Shown in pieces: positions 43,846-53,362 of a stretch of 55,854 nucleotides of DNA. The notes under the pieces were generated by a model. It did no database searches. It was not told the DNA's origin and saw nothing but the letters and a program-made list of their open reading frames with translations. Positions within the stretch are counted from its first letter, which is position 1. Every line of letters begins with the position of its first letter. The stretch is from an uncultured Clostridium sp. (GTDB lineage: Bacteria > Bacillota > Clostridia > TANB77 > CAG-508), in NCBI GenBank assembly GCA_930989765.1, contig CAKNNA010000006.1, forward strand, positions 1-55,854. The letters are read 5' to 3'. Both the position numbers and the translations under genes were made by a program.

Positions 43846-43903
43846 TGAACTAATTTTATAATCTAATTTTATTTTTTATAATCCACATATAGCAAGAAAT
43901 TTT
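43846..43903 (-). terminator. Hairpin between the penicillin-binding protein gene and cysS
   Basis: ATTTCTTGCTATATGTGG and the distant TATATAAGCAAGAAAT can pair through ATTTCTTGCT/AGCAAGAAAT across about 50 bases. The T-tract is weak, so it may be a terminator or a cysS leader structure. Confidence 0.4.
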
Positions 43904-46704
43904 TTAATTTTCTTTTGAGGTATTTGTATTTCCTGAGGTGTTTGTATTGTTTCCAGCCGTATTTTTTCCTCCTGAGGTATTTGTGTTATTCCCTGATGTA
44001 TTTGTTCCTCCTCCTGAAGTATTTGTTTTATTTCCAGCTGTATTTGTTCCTCCTCCTGAGGTATTTGTTTTGTTTCCGGCTTGTATTTGTCCCTCCTCCA
44101 GAAGTGTTTGTATTATTTCCTGAAGTATTTGTTCCTCCTGAGGTATTTGTGTTATTTCCGGTTTGTATTTGAATTATTTTCTGGCTTTTCTTCTTTAGTA
44201 TGTATTGTACATGTTGCTGTTATTTTAGCATTTCCTTTTGCAGATGATCCTTGAATTGGTTTCCATAAACCTAGTTCTTCTTTTGGGATTGTTCCACCAT
44301 AACTTCTATTTTCTGTATTTGGACAAAATTCTGTTGCAAGTTTTCCAGAATCTTTACATATTTTTTGTACTCCATGTCCTTCACAGGTTTCTGGTAAATT
44401 ATCTTCTGTAAATATTTCTGTATATTTGTCTGTACAACTTGATGTTGCAAGACATCCTGTTGTTCTGCATACTGTTTTTTCTACTATTCCAGTTGGTTTA
44501 TTAAAGGTTTTATTTTCTAAGTCTTTGTGTATGTCTTTCATTATATTTGACCATATTTGACCTGCTGGATTTCTACCACTATATACTACTTCTTCTGGTG
44601 TATCATATCCAAACCAACATGCTGCAGAATAATAAGGTGTCATTCCACAAAGCCATCTATCATAATTATCATCTGTAGTTCCTGTTTTAGCACAGGTTTC
44701 TATTCCCGGAATTTTACAATAGGTTGCTGTTCCATATGATGCTGTAACTGGCTCCATAGTTATTGATCTTGTTATATATGCATTTTGTTCTGAAATTACT
44801 CTTTGAGTTTTTTGGTTTGGTGTAAGTACTACATTTCCATTTATATCTGTAACTTTAGTATAAAAGGTTGGCTCTATATATACACCATCATTTGCAATTG
44901 AACCATATGCTGCTGCCATCTCAAGTGGGCTTATTCCATCTGTAATTCCACCTATTGCTAAACCTAATACATTGTCTGTTTTTCCTTGTCCACTTTTGTC
45001 TTCTCCATCTTTATACAATGTTGAAATTCCCATTTTTCTTAAATAGTCTATTGATTTATTTGGTGTTAATTCTCTCATTATCTTAACTGCTGGAACATTT
45101 TGTGATCTTCCTATAAATTCTCTTATACCTATTAGACCTTTATATACTTTATTATCATTTTTAGGTTTATAGTCTTTTCCAAATAATGTCCAAACATCAT
45201 CATATACTGTTGCAGCTGTAATTATTTTTTCTTCTAAGGCTGGTGCTACATCTGCTATTGGTTTTATTGATGATCCTGTTTGCCTTACCATTTGTGTTGC
45301 TCTATTCCATCCTGTTGCTGTTTGGTCTTGATTTAATTCTCCTCCTACTGCTACAACATATCCTGTTTTATGGTCTATTATTGCCATTCCTGCTTGTGCA
45401 TGTTCATTTTTTAATGTTCCATCACTATTTTTTGCTCTTCCTTTTAATTGATATGTTGCTTTTTTAAATTCTTCTTCAACTCTAGATTGGATTCCTGTAT
45501 CTACTGTTGAATATATTGTAAGTCCACTTCCATATACATATTTTTCTGCAAATTCTCTTGACACATTTTTTTCTTCCATTACTTGTTCTACTACTTGATT
45601 TAATGTTGCAGATGTGTGGTATGAATATGAACTGCCTGATACTATGTTTCCTTTTGTAAATTGCAAGCCTGCTTCTACTTTTGCTACTGCTGCATTATAT
45701 TCATCTTCATTTGTAATATATCCTTGATCTTTCATTTCTTTTAATACTGTTAATGTTTTATTTTTTCTAAGTTCTGCAAGCTCTGTTTGGTCTTTAGATT
45801 CATCATATGGGTTATATGTATTTGGTGAACTATTTATTCCTGCTAAAAATGCACATTCTGCTAAGTCTAAGTCTTTTGCGCTTTTGGCAAAATAATATTG
45901 TGCTCCAAGTTCAACACCATGAAGGTTGTCTCCACCTACAAATAAGATATTTAAATATAACTCTAATATTTGATCTTTTGAAATCATTCTTTCTACTTGA
46001 TATGCTTTTGCCCATTCTCTTACCTTACGCATTATTCCAGCAATTCCTGAAGAATCCTTATCTCCTGTTATATTTTTTACTAATTGCTGTGTAATTGTAC
46101 TTCCTCCATATGAAGAACCACCTTTAAATAAAGTATTAAAAATTGCTCCAGCAGTTCTCCAAATATCTACTCCACTGTGTTCATAAAATCTTTTATCCTC
46201 TATTGCTACATATGCTTTTGGCAGGTATTCTGACATTTCATCTAGTGTTACAATTTTTCTTTTTTCTTCACTACTTAAATTTGCAATAACATTTCCATCT
46301 TGGTCTACTACTACTGAATTTGCAATTCCTATAGTTAAATCTTCTTTTGTTATTTTAAAATCATCTCCAAATAAGCCAAAAAATATTGCAGCTACTATTC
46401 CTGCACCAATTACACATAACAATAATATTAATATTATAATTATTTTTATTGCTAGTGAAAGTTTTGGATGTTTTTCTGAAAATTTTTGCTTTTTACCATT
46501 CTTACCTTTTTGGTTTTTACCTTGATTCTTGGTTTGCTTATTCTTTACTGTTCCTACAACTTTTGTTTTATCATCTACTTTTTGCCATTTTGCATCTTTA
46601 TTTGCTACACCTTTTTTGGTATTTGAGTTTTTACTTGTTTTGTTATATTGTTTTGTTTTCTCATTGTTATAATTTTTTTTATTCCTATTATTGCTACTTG
46701 GCAT
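43904..46704 (-). CDS. Class A penicillin-binding protein, with two +1 shifts at CGG
   Basis: This bifunctional enzyme polymerises and crosslinks peptidoglycan. After a Lys/Asn-rich cytoplasmic tail and one membrane helix (IIIILILLLCVIGAGIVAAI) it has a GT51 domain (YVAIEDKRFYEHSGVDIW, then SSYGGSTITQQLVKN) and a transpeptidase domain with the Ser in QTGSSIKPIADV, SRSQNV and CAKTGTTDDN. The zero frame stops right after AAC CGG AAA TAA (44160). Skipping that C, and another at 44078, adds about 83 residues of TNTSGNN and TNTSGGG repeats to a stop at 43904. Start at 46704 follows AAGGAGG. The low-complexity tail may reach into the wall. Confidence 0.9.
44075..44078 (-). other. +1 frameshift site CGGA, second in the penicillin-binding protein
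   Basis: ACA AGC CGG AAA is read as ACA AGC (C) GGA AAC, giving TNTSGNK like the neighbouring repeats (TNTAGNK, TNTSGNN). Confidence 0.92.
44157..44160 (-). other. +1 frameshift site CGGA, first in the penicillin-binding protein
   Basis: ACA AAC CGG AAA TAA is read as ACA AAC (C) GGA AAT AAC. The zero-frame CGG is codon 849. Without the shift the protein stops two codons later and the whole repeat array stays untranslated. Confidence 0.9.
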
Positions 46705-46933
46705 TTTGTATACCTCCTTGTCAATTAGAAATTTTGACAAATCTATTATATTATATTTTTAATAAAAAATAAAGGTTTTAGTTAAATTTTTAAGGTATTT
46801 TTAAGATTTTGAGCCAAAAAAAGCTATTTGCTGATATAGACGTCATCATTAACTTGCCAATGGGGACGGAGCAAAATGGCAATTTTTCTTTTTTCAATGG
46901 TGCCATTTGGATGATAATGCCTATTTAAGTTAA
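46705..46933. other. Intergenic with structured element
   Basis: No gene. CATTAACTT near 46848 and AAGTTAATG ending near 46936 are inverted ends of a unit of about 90 bases with inner TTGCCA/TGGCAA pairing and an unusually G-rich core (GGGGACGGAGC). It adjoins repeat copy 6 and looks like a miniature inserted element. Confidence 0.5.
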
Positions 46934-46962
46934 TGAACTTTAAGGAACGTCCCTAAAGTTCA
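46934..46962 (-). repeat. 29-bp palindromic repeat, copy 6 (reverse)
   Basis: Overlaps the 3' end of the 46953-47837 gene and supplies its final Glu-Leu and TAG stop, exactly as copy 3 does for gatD. Confidence 0.85.
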
Positions 46963-47837
46963 CCATTTAAAGTATATAGCTTCTCAATTTTTACATTGTC
47001 CTTTAAAATTTTTTCTCTTACATTTATATAAGGTTGTTCTTTATAAAATTGAGCTTCATATATTTCTTTTGGAAAATATTTATTGTCATTTATATTATAT
47101 TCTTTTTCGGTTTTGTATGATATTTCATAATCGTTTATTATTGTTCCATTAAATCTTTTTTTATTTATTTTCATGTTTCCTAGAATATTAACAATTATTG
47201 CATTTTCGTTTATATTATATTGGTTTAATAGTTCTTTGGGAAAGTCATAGTTTAATATTATTTTTGCTTTTGTAAGTGATTTTCTTTTATTATTTGCTAT
47301 TATTAGTGAAATTCCTAAATCTTTTAGAATTTTGCTTTCGATTTTTCTTAGTTTTTCCATATGGTTTGTTATAATATTTATACTTTTATATTGTTTTGCA
47401 AATTCTTTTATATTTTGAATTACTACATCTTCTATATCATTTACTAAAATATAAAGACTTGTTTCTTCTTTTTTTAAATCTTGTTTTTTTAGTATGTATT
47501 CTAGTATTTCTATTGAAATTCTTGGGAATATCCATCTTCCATCTATTAAATCAAAATTTTCTTGGTTTAATGTGTCTATTATTTTTTGGCTTTTATGAAT
47601 ATTTTTGCTTAGTACTAGTTTTTTACTTGATTGTTTTTTTAATATTTTTACTAATTTTTTTGCAATTTTTTCTTCGTCTATTATTAACTTTTTTTGCATT
47701 TTATTATTGTTTTCTTCTAAATTTGTCTCTATTTTTTCTTTAGATATTGGCAAAATAATTTTATCTGAATCTATTATTATTTTGTTTAATATTTTATTTA
47801 TAATTTTAGGCTTGTCATCTTCTTGAATATAGTACAT
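46953..47837 (-). CDS. Protein of unknown function downstream of truB
   Basis: The 294-residue protein (start at 47837, MYYIQEDDKPK, just after GAGGTGA) is Lys/Ile/Asn-rich with no membrane helix. An N-terminal Lys-rich segment is followed by an alternating strand-helix region (SIEILEYILKKQ, TSLYILVNDIEDVV, KSINIITNHMEKLR, LGISLIIANNKRKSLTKAKI) suggestive of a Rossmann-type fold. I do not recognise the family. The final Glu-Leu-stop comes from a repeat. Its Shine-Dalgarno lies inside a 16-bp hairpin, so its translation may be controlled. Confidence 0.7.
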   Translation of the reverse strand: MYYIQEDDKPKIINKILNKIIIDSDKIILPISKEKIETNLEENNNKMQKKLIIDEEKIAKKLVKILKKQSSKKLVLSKNIHKSQKIIDTLNQENFDLIDGRWIFPRISIEILEYILKKQDLKKEETSLYILVNDIEDVVIQNIKEFAKQYKSINIITNHMEKLRKIESKILKDLGISLIIANNKRKSLTKAKIILNYDFPKELLNQYNINENAIIVNILGNMKINKKRFNGTIINDYEISYKTEKEYNINDNKYFPKEIYEAQFYKEQPYINVREKILKDNVKIEKLYTLNGEL

Positions 47838-47878
47838 AAAAATCACCTCACATTTTAAATATATGTGAGGTGATTTTT
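47838..47878 (-). promoter_or_regulatory. 16-bp hairpin that buries a Shine-Dalgarno
   Basis: In gene orientation AAAAATCACCTCACAT, a nine-base loop, then ATGTGAGGTGATTTTT and directly ATG. The perfect 16-bp stem buries GAGGTGA. It also ends in five T, so it may act as terminator for truB and as a translational switch for the next gene. Confidence 0.75.
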
Positions 47879-47906
47879 TTTTATTACTTTTTTATTTTAT
47901 AGTTAA

Positions 47907-48797
47907 TTATATTATAATATCTCTTTTTAGTTTAGAATCTTTTATTATTCCAAGTCCAATGAATTTATTACAATAAATTTTATACAATCCATCATCTTCA
48001 TTTTTCTTTAAGCTAACACCATTTAAAAATTTTGATAGTTCTATTTCATTTATGTTAATATTATTTAAATTACAAAATATATCTTCTATGGTGATAACTT
48101 TACTTTTTAAATTTTCTAATACTTTTTCTTTATTACTAGAACTTTCTAATATTTCTTCAATTTCTTCTATATTAACACTTTGATTAATTGAAAAACTTCC
48201 AGCTTTTGTTCTTAGTAAATCATGCATGTATCCAATTGTTCCTAAATCTTCTGCAATTTTTTCGCATAAGCTTCTTATATATGTGCCTTTACTACATTTA
48301 ACATTAAGTTTAATGGTATTTTCGTTTTTATTAATTTCAAGTAATTTAAGTTCATAAATATTAATTGGTCTTGGCTTAATTTCGACTTCTTCGCCTTTTC
48401 TTGCGTATTCATATAGTTTTTTTCCATTAACTTTAATTGCTGAATATATTGGTGGTGTTTGCATTTGAATACCTGTATTTTTATTTAAAATTTTTTCTAT
48501 GTATTCTTTTTCTAAGATTTTTTTATCTACTTTTTCTTCTTTTAATATTTTTCCTTCTTCGTCTAAAGTATCTGTTTTAATTCCTAGTTTTAATATAACT
48601 ACATATTCTTTATCATGGTTTATTAGGTATTTTGAACATTTAGTAGCTTTTCCAATTAATATCTGCAAAACTCCATGTGCTAGTGGGTCTAATGTTCCTG
48701 TATGCCCTACTTTTTCATTAAATACTTTTCTTACTTTATATACTACATCAAAAGAAGTTATTCCCTTTGGTTTGTTTACAACTAATATTCCATCCAT
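47907..48797 (-). CDS. truB: tRNA pseudouridine55 synthase
   Basis: TruB makes pseudouridine 55 in the T-arm of tRNAs. The 296-residue protein has the catalytic Asp in GHTGTLDPLAHGVL, YEYARKGEEVEIKPR and CSKGTYIRSLCEKIAEDLGT. Length is normal. It follows nrnA, with an intercistronic hairpin between them. Confidence 0.95.
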   Translation of the reverse strand: MDGILVVNKPKGITSFDVVYKVRKVFNEKVGHTGTLDPLAHGVLQILIGKATKCSKYLINHDKEYVVILKLGIKTDTLDEEGKILKEEKVDKKILEKEYIEKILNKNTGIQMQTPPIYSAIKVNGKKLYEYARKGEEVEIKPRPINIYELKLLEINKNENTIKLNVKCSKGTYIRSLCEKIAEDLGTIGYMHDLLRTKAGSFSINQSVNIEEIEEILESSSNKEKVLENLKSKVITIEDIFCNLNNININEIELSKFLNGVSLKKNEDDGLYKIYCNKFIGLGIIKDSKLKRDIII

Positions 48798-48830
48798 ATT
48801 TTACCTTCTTTTTTATTTATAATAAAATTG

Positions 48831-48866
48831 CTCCAAAAGTTGTTTATTTTAAACTAACTTTTGGAG
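48831..48866 (-). promoter_or_regulatory. Intercistronic hairpin between nrnA and truB
   Basis: CTCCAAAAGTT pairs with AACTTTTGGAG, and GTTTA with TAAAC inside it, giving a long stem. A T-tract follows only weakly. Possibly an attenuator or RNA processing site. Confidence 0.55.
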
Positions 48867-48887
48867 TATTATAGCATTTTATATTCG

Positions 48888-49835
48888 CTATAAATGTTTT
48901 TTTACTTCTTTCATTATTTTTTCTTTAACTTGTTCTTGAGTTCCTTGAACTAATGCTCCTGCTGCATTTGGATGACCTCCTCCTCCAAATGCATAGCATA
49001 TGTCTGACACATTTATATTTCCATTTGAACGCATTGAAACTTTATAAAAATTTTCATCTTTTTGTCTAATAAATATAGAAATTTTTACTCCTTCTATACT
49101 TCTACCATTTTCTACTATACCTTCATGGTCTCCTGCTTCTGAATGTACTTCTTCTTCATCTTTTAAATTCATATATGTAAAGGCAACTTTGCCTTCCTCT
49201 AGTAATTCTAGCCTATTCATAGTTCTTTTCATAAGCTCAAAATTTGATTTTGTTTTTGTTTCTAAAACTCTTTTATATATATCAGAAACATTTACTCCCT
49301 TTCTTAAAAGCTCTGCTGTAAATTCAAATGTTTCTGCTGTTACACTAGGATATTTAAATCCTCCTGTATCTGTTATAATTCCTGTTAATATTGCACTTCC
49401 TATGTCAATATCTATGTTTATATTAAAATATTCAAACATTCCTACTAAAATTTCACAGCAAGCAGGTGCTACAGGATTTACAAAATTTATATCTCCATAC
49501 ATTGTATTACTTCCATGGTGGTCAATTACAATGCCTTTTTTTGCTTCTTCAAAATACTCTCTTCCAACTAATCTTTTTAAATCTGCACAATCGAGTGAAA
49601 TTGCTAAATCATATTTTTCTATGTCTGATTTAAGTTTTACTTCATTTGCCCCAGGCAAAAATTCAAAGGTTCTAGGAAATTCTTTTATTATTACATCTGA
49701 TTTTTTTCCAAGGGCTTTTAATGCTAAATGCATTGCTATACTACTACCAATTGCATCTCCATCTGGTGTTTCGTGTGTTAATACTATTATAGAATTTGCA
49801 AGTTTTATTTCTTCTAAAATATTATCTAGTGTCAT
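48888..49835 (-). CDS. nrnA: DHH/DHHA1 phosphoesterase (NrnA-type)
   Basis: NrnA degrades nano-RNA and pAp. The 315-residue protein has the DHH motifs THETPDGDAIGSSIAMHLAL, SLDCADLKRL, IDHHGSN and DTGGFKYPS, and the C-terminal DHHA1 motif AFGGGGHPNAAGA. It sits between rbfA and truB as in many Firmicutes. Confidence 0.94.
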   Translation of the reverse strand: MTLDNILEEIKLANSIIVLTHETPDGDAIGSSIAMHLALKALGKKSDVIIKEFPRTFEFLPGANEVKLKSDIEKYDLAISLDCADLKRLVGREYFEEAKKGIVIDHHGSNTMYGDINFVNPVAPACCEILVGMFEYFNINIDIDIGSAILTGIITDTGGFKYPSVTAETFEFTAELLRKGVNVSDIYKRVLETKTKSNFELMKRTMNRLELLEEGKVAFTYMNLKDEEEVHSEAGDHEGIVENGRSIEGVKISIFIRQKDENFYKVSMRSNGNINVSDICYAFGGGGHPNAAGALVQGTQEQVKEKIMKEVKKHL

Positions 49836-49863
49836 TGCTTTTTTCCTTTCTTTATTTTAACTT

Positions 49864-50223
49864 TTATTTTTCACTTTTTGGTAATATTTCCTTTAAAATA
49901 TTATCAATTTTAGCACCATACTCTATTGAATCATCTAGCTCAAAAATAAGTTCTGGAGTATTTCTTAAATTTACTTTTTTAGCTAATTCTGTTCTTATAA
50001 AACCAGCTGATTTTTTTATTGCCTCTAATGTATTATTTAGATTTTTAGAATTTAAAATACTTATATATACTTTAGCATATTTTAAATCCTGTGTTACTTT
50101 TACTTTTGTAACACTAATTAATCCTGTAACATTGGGATTTTTTAATTCATATCCTATAATTTGGCTCAAGGCTTTTTTGTATTCTTCATCAATTCTTTCC
50201 ATTCTGCTTTTATTACTTGGCAT
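49864..50223 (-). CDS. rbfA: Ribosome-binding factor A
   Basis: RbfA binds the 30S subunit during late 16S rRNA maturation. The 119-residue KH-like protein has MERIDEEYKKALSQIIGYEL, VTKVKVTQDLKYAKVYISIL and RTPELIFELDDSIEYGAKID. Length is normal. It follows infB, with AAGAGGTGA before the ATG. Confidence 0.95.
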   Translation of the reverse strand: MPSNKSRMERIDEEYKKALSQIIGYELKNPNVTGLISVTKVKVTQDLKYAKVYISILNSKNLNNTLEAIKKSAGFIRTELAKKVNLRNTPELIFELDDSIEYGAKIDNILKEILPKSEK

Positions 50224-50299
50224 TTACTTCACCTCTTCTTGTTATTTAAATTTTTTTCTAATGTGTAATTCTATCTCAATTTAAACTTTAAGATACTAA

Positions 50300-53200
50300 T
50301 TATCTTTTTATTTCTTCCATTACATATGCTTCTATAGTATCTCCTTCTTTTATGTCATTATAATTTTCAATTTGAATTCCACATTCAAATCCTTTTGATA
50401 CTTCTTTTGCATCATCTTTAAATCTTTTTAAAGTTGCAATTTTACCGTCATGTATAACTACATTGTCTCTTATTATTCTTACACCTGCATTTCTTTCTAC
50501 TTTACCTGTTAAAACAAATGCTCCTGCTATTGTTCCTACATTTGAGATTCTGAATGTTTGTCTTACTTCTGCTGTTCCTATTATTTTTTCTTCATATTTT
50601 GGATCTAGCATTCCTTTCATTGCCATTTCAACATCTTCTATTGCTTGATAAATTATTGAGTATTGTTTTATTTGAGTTTCGTCTCTTTCTGCCATTTCTT
50701 TTGCTGTTTTGGTTGGTCTTACATTAAATGCTATTATAATTGCATTTGACACTTTTGCAAGCATTACATCTGTTTCTGTTACTGCTCCAACAGCTGAATG
50801 TATTACTTTTACTTTTACTTCTTCATTTTCCAATTTTTCCATTGATTGTTTTACAGCTTCAACTGACCCTTGTACATCTGCTTTTACTATTAAGTTTAAT
50901 ACTTTTAGTTTTCCTTCTTCCATTTGGCTAAACAAGTTATCTAATGTTACTTTTGTATTTGCATTTATTGCTTGTTCTCTTGCTTGACGTTTTCTTCTTT
51001 CTATTAGGTGTTTTGCTGTTTTTTCATCTTTTACTTCATAGAAAATATCTCCAGCTTCTGGTACTTCTGTTAAACCTGTTATTTCTACAGGTGTTGAAGG
51101 TCCTGCTTGCTTTACTTTTTTGCCTTTATCATTTGTCATTGTTCTTATTCTTCCTATTGATGAACCAACTACAATTGTATCTCCTAAATCTAAAGTTCCT
51201 CTTTGAACTAACATTGATGCAACTGCTCCTTTTGATTTATCAAGTCTTGCCTCTATTACTACACCTTTTGCTTGTTTGTGTGGATTTGCTTTTAATTCTA
51301 ATACATCTGCTTCAAGTAATACCATTTCTAGCAATTGGTCTATATTAGTATTATTTCTTGCTGATATTGGTACACATATTGTATCTCCACCCCATTCTTC
51401 TGGTACTAAATCATATTTCATCAATTCTTGTTTTACTTTTTCTATGTTACTATCTGGCAAGTCTATTTTGTTTATTGCTACTATTATTGGAATTCCTGCT
51501 TGTTTTGCATGGTTTATTGCTTCTACTGTTTGTGGCATTACACCATCATTTGCTGCAACAACTAAGATTGCTATATCTGTAATTTGTGCTCCTCTTGCTC
51601 TCATTGCAGTAAATGCTTCATGTCCTGGTGTATCTAAAAATGTTATTTGTCTGTCATTTATATTTACAGTGTAAGCTCCTATTGCCTGTGTTATTCCTCC
51701 TGCTTCTCCTTCTATTACATTTGTTTTTCTTATTGCGTCTAAAAGTGATGTTTTTCCATGGTCAACATGCCCCATTACTACTACTACTGGAGGTCTTGTT
51801 TCTAGCTCTTCTTCTTTGTCTTCTGATTCATCAAATAATATGTCTTCTTCTGTTATAGTTTCTTTCTTTTTAGCTGTTATTCCAAATTCTCCAGCAATTA
51901 AAAATGCTGTGTCAAAATCTATTTCGTTGTTTATTGTTGCCATTATTCCATATCCTAATAACTTTTTAATAACTTCTGCTGTAGTTTTTTTCATTTCTTG
52001 AGCTAAATCTTTTACTGTTATTGTTTCTGGAATTTCTATTTCTGTTAGTTTAAATATTTTTTGTTTATTTCTTTCTTCATCATTTTTTACTTTTTTCTTG
52101 CCTCTTCTACCTCTTTGTGTTGTTAAATCATAGTAGTCTAACATTCCACCGTCTTGTTCGTCAAACATATTTGATAATCTATTTGCTTGTTTTAGTGTTT
52201 TTAGTTTTCCTTCATCAAAACTAGAATTATCATTTCTTCTATTTTTTGATTTTTTATTTGTTTTATTTTCTTCAAATTTATTATTACTTTTTTGTTTGTC
52301 TATGTTTTTATTATATTCTCTGACAGTTTCTTTTTCTGGTATATCTTGGGACATTATGTTTTTAATATTTTTTTCTATTCCTCTTTCATCTAGTGCTCTT
52401 TTTTGTCCATTATAATTTTGGTTTCCATAATTTCTTCCATTTTTATTTTCATTATATTTGTTATGATTTCCTTCATTATTGTATCTAGTTTTATAGTTTT
52501 GCTTATTATTGTTATTATAATTGCTATTTTTATTGTTATTAGTTCTTTCTTTTCCAAAATTATTTGATTGACGATTTTGCTTATTATCTTCAGAAAAATC
52601 TCTTTTTTTATCAGGTTTTGTTTGCACTTTTACATTTATATTTTCTTGCATATATTGTTTGTTTTCTCCTTGCTCTTTTTCTTCTTTATTTTTTTGTTCT
52701 ATAATTTCATTTTTTATATCTTTTTCTTGCATTTGTTTTGTGTTTTCTTTATTTTGTAATTGTTCTTCATTTAATTTTTTTTCTTTTTTGATTGTTTCTT
52801 GTTTAGTTTTTATCTCTATGTCTGATTTTTGCTCTACTTGTTCTTGTTTTTGCTTTTTTTCTGGATTAGCTTCTTCTTTTACTTCTTCTTTTTTGTTTAA
52901 CCCAAATAATTCACTTACTGTTTTTGGTTTATTTGTTCTATTACGATATACTATATTAAAATCCTTGTTTTGTTTTCTTTCTATAAATCCAACATTATTA
53001 TTTTTTCTTGTTTGTTCCTCGCTTTTTTCTTTTCTTTCTGGCTCGTCTGTTATTATAACTTCTCTTCTAATGATAACAGGTGCTTTTTGGTCTTTTGTTT
53101 TGTTTACTTCTTTATTTTGCTCTTTTTTTGTCTCTTTTATATTTCCTTTTTCTGATTTTTCGTTTACTTTTTCTTTCATTTCTTCATCTTGCTTTTTTTC

Positions 53201-53362
53201 TTCGTTTACTGCTAATTTTGTTTCAATTTGTTTTGCTTCTTCTTCACTTACACCACTTAAATGACTTTTTGCTTCTATATTTAATTTATTTGCCATTTCT
53301 AATACTTCTTTACTGGTTAAGCCTAGTTTTTTTGCTATTTCATGTATTTTTATCTTACCCAA
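50300..53362 (-). CDS. infB: Translation initiation factor IF-2
   Basis: IF-2 places fMet-tRNA on the 30S subunit. The roughly 1020-residue protein has an IF2-N domain ([20 protein letters not shown]), a very long disordered Lys/Asn/Glu/Gln-rich region (about 60-430), a second IF2-N domain and the GTPase core with [27 protein letters not shown] and NKIDLP. I favour the TTG at 53362, spaced six bases from GGGGGTGA; ATGs at 53380 and 53377 lack a Shine-Dalgarno. It overlaps the ylxQ stop by eight bases. Confidence 0.95.
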   Translation of the reverse strand: MGKIKIHEIAKKLGLTSKEVLEMANKLNIEAKSHLSGVSEEEAKQIETKLAVNEEKKQDEEMKEKVNEKSEKGNIKETKKEQNKEVNKTKDQKAPVIIRREVIITDEPERKEKSEEQTRKNNNVGFIERKQNKDFNIVYRNRTNKPKTVSELFGLNKKEEVKEEANPEKKQKQEQVEQKSDIEIKTKQETIKKEKKLNEEQLQNKENTKQMQEKDIKNEIIEQKNKEEKEQGENKQYMQENINVKVQTKPDKKRDFSEDNKQNRQSNNFGKERTNNNKNSNYNNNNKQNYKTRYNNEGNHNKYNENKNGRNYGNQNYNGQKRALDERGIEKNIKNIMSQDIPEKETVREYNKNIDKQKSNNKFEENKTNKKSKNRRNDNSSFDEGKLKTLKQANRLSNMFDEQDGGMLDYYDLTTQRGRRGKKKVKNDEERNKQKIFKLTEIEIPETITVKDLAQEMKKTTAEVIKKLLGYGIMATINNEIDFDTAFLIAGEFGITAKKKETITEEDILFDESEDKEEELETRPPVVVVMGHVDHGKTSLLDAIRKTNVIEGEAGGITQAIGAYTVNINDRQITFLDTPGHEAFTAMRARGAQITDIAILVVAANDGVMPQTVEAINHAKQAGIPIIVAINKIDLPDSNIEKVKQELMKYDLVPEEWGGDTICVPISARNNTNIDQLLEMVLLEADVLELKANPHKQAKGVVIEARLDKSKGAVASMLVQRGTLDLGDTIVVGSSIGRIRTMTNDKGKKVKQAGPSTPVEITGLTEVPEAGDIFYEVKDEKTAKHLIERRKRQAREQAINANTKVTLDNLFSQMEEGKLKVLNLIVKADVQGSVEAVKQSMEKLENEEVKVKVIHSAVGAVTETDVMLAKVSNAIIIAFNVRPTKTAKEMAERDETQIKQYSIIYQAIEDVEMAMKGMLDPKYEEKIIGTAEVRQTFRISNVGTIAGAFVLTGKVERNAGVRIIRDNVVIHDGKIATLKRFKDDAKEVSKGFECGIQIENYNDIKEGDTIEAYVMEEIKR

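Larger units (their letters stand above)
43904..44180 (-). repeat. Coding minisatellite, TNTSGN repeats
   Basis: About ten imperfect 21-24 bp units (consensus ACAAATACTTCAGGAAATAA) encode the C-terminal tail of the penicillin-binding protein. Two units carry CGGA where the others have GGA, at otherwise matching positions. Confidence 0.88.

Noticed and set aside
41268..43903. T-box riboswitches upstream of argS and cysS
   Set aside because: No AGGGTGG-type T-box core in the leaders; the argS leader is under 60 bases, and the cysS leader holds only the short recurrent hairpin.
43904..44180. CRISPR-like array suggested by tandem repeats
   Set aside because: Units are contiguous imperfect 21-24 bp repeats with no spacers, and they encode a regular TNTSGN protein tail.
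37354..46704. Calling fabD, spoIIIAE and the penicillin-binding protein pseudogenes
   Set aside because: Each rejoins to a full, conserved product by the same single-base rule, shows no other damage, and sits in an intact operon.
47000..47837. Naming the gene after truB as a dehydrogenase from its alternating strand-helix pattern
   Set aside because: No glycine-rich nucleotide-binding loop or catalytic motif is visible, so no function is assigned.
49189..49860. Plus-strand open frame of 223 codons opposite nrnA
   Set aside because: Antisense shadow of nrnA; its composition follows from the opposite strand's codon use.
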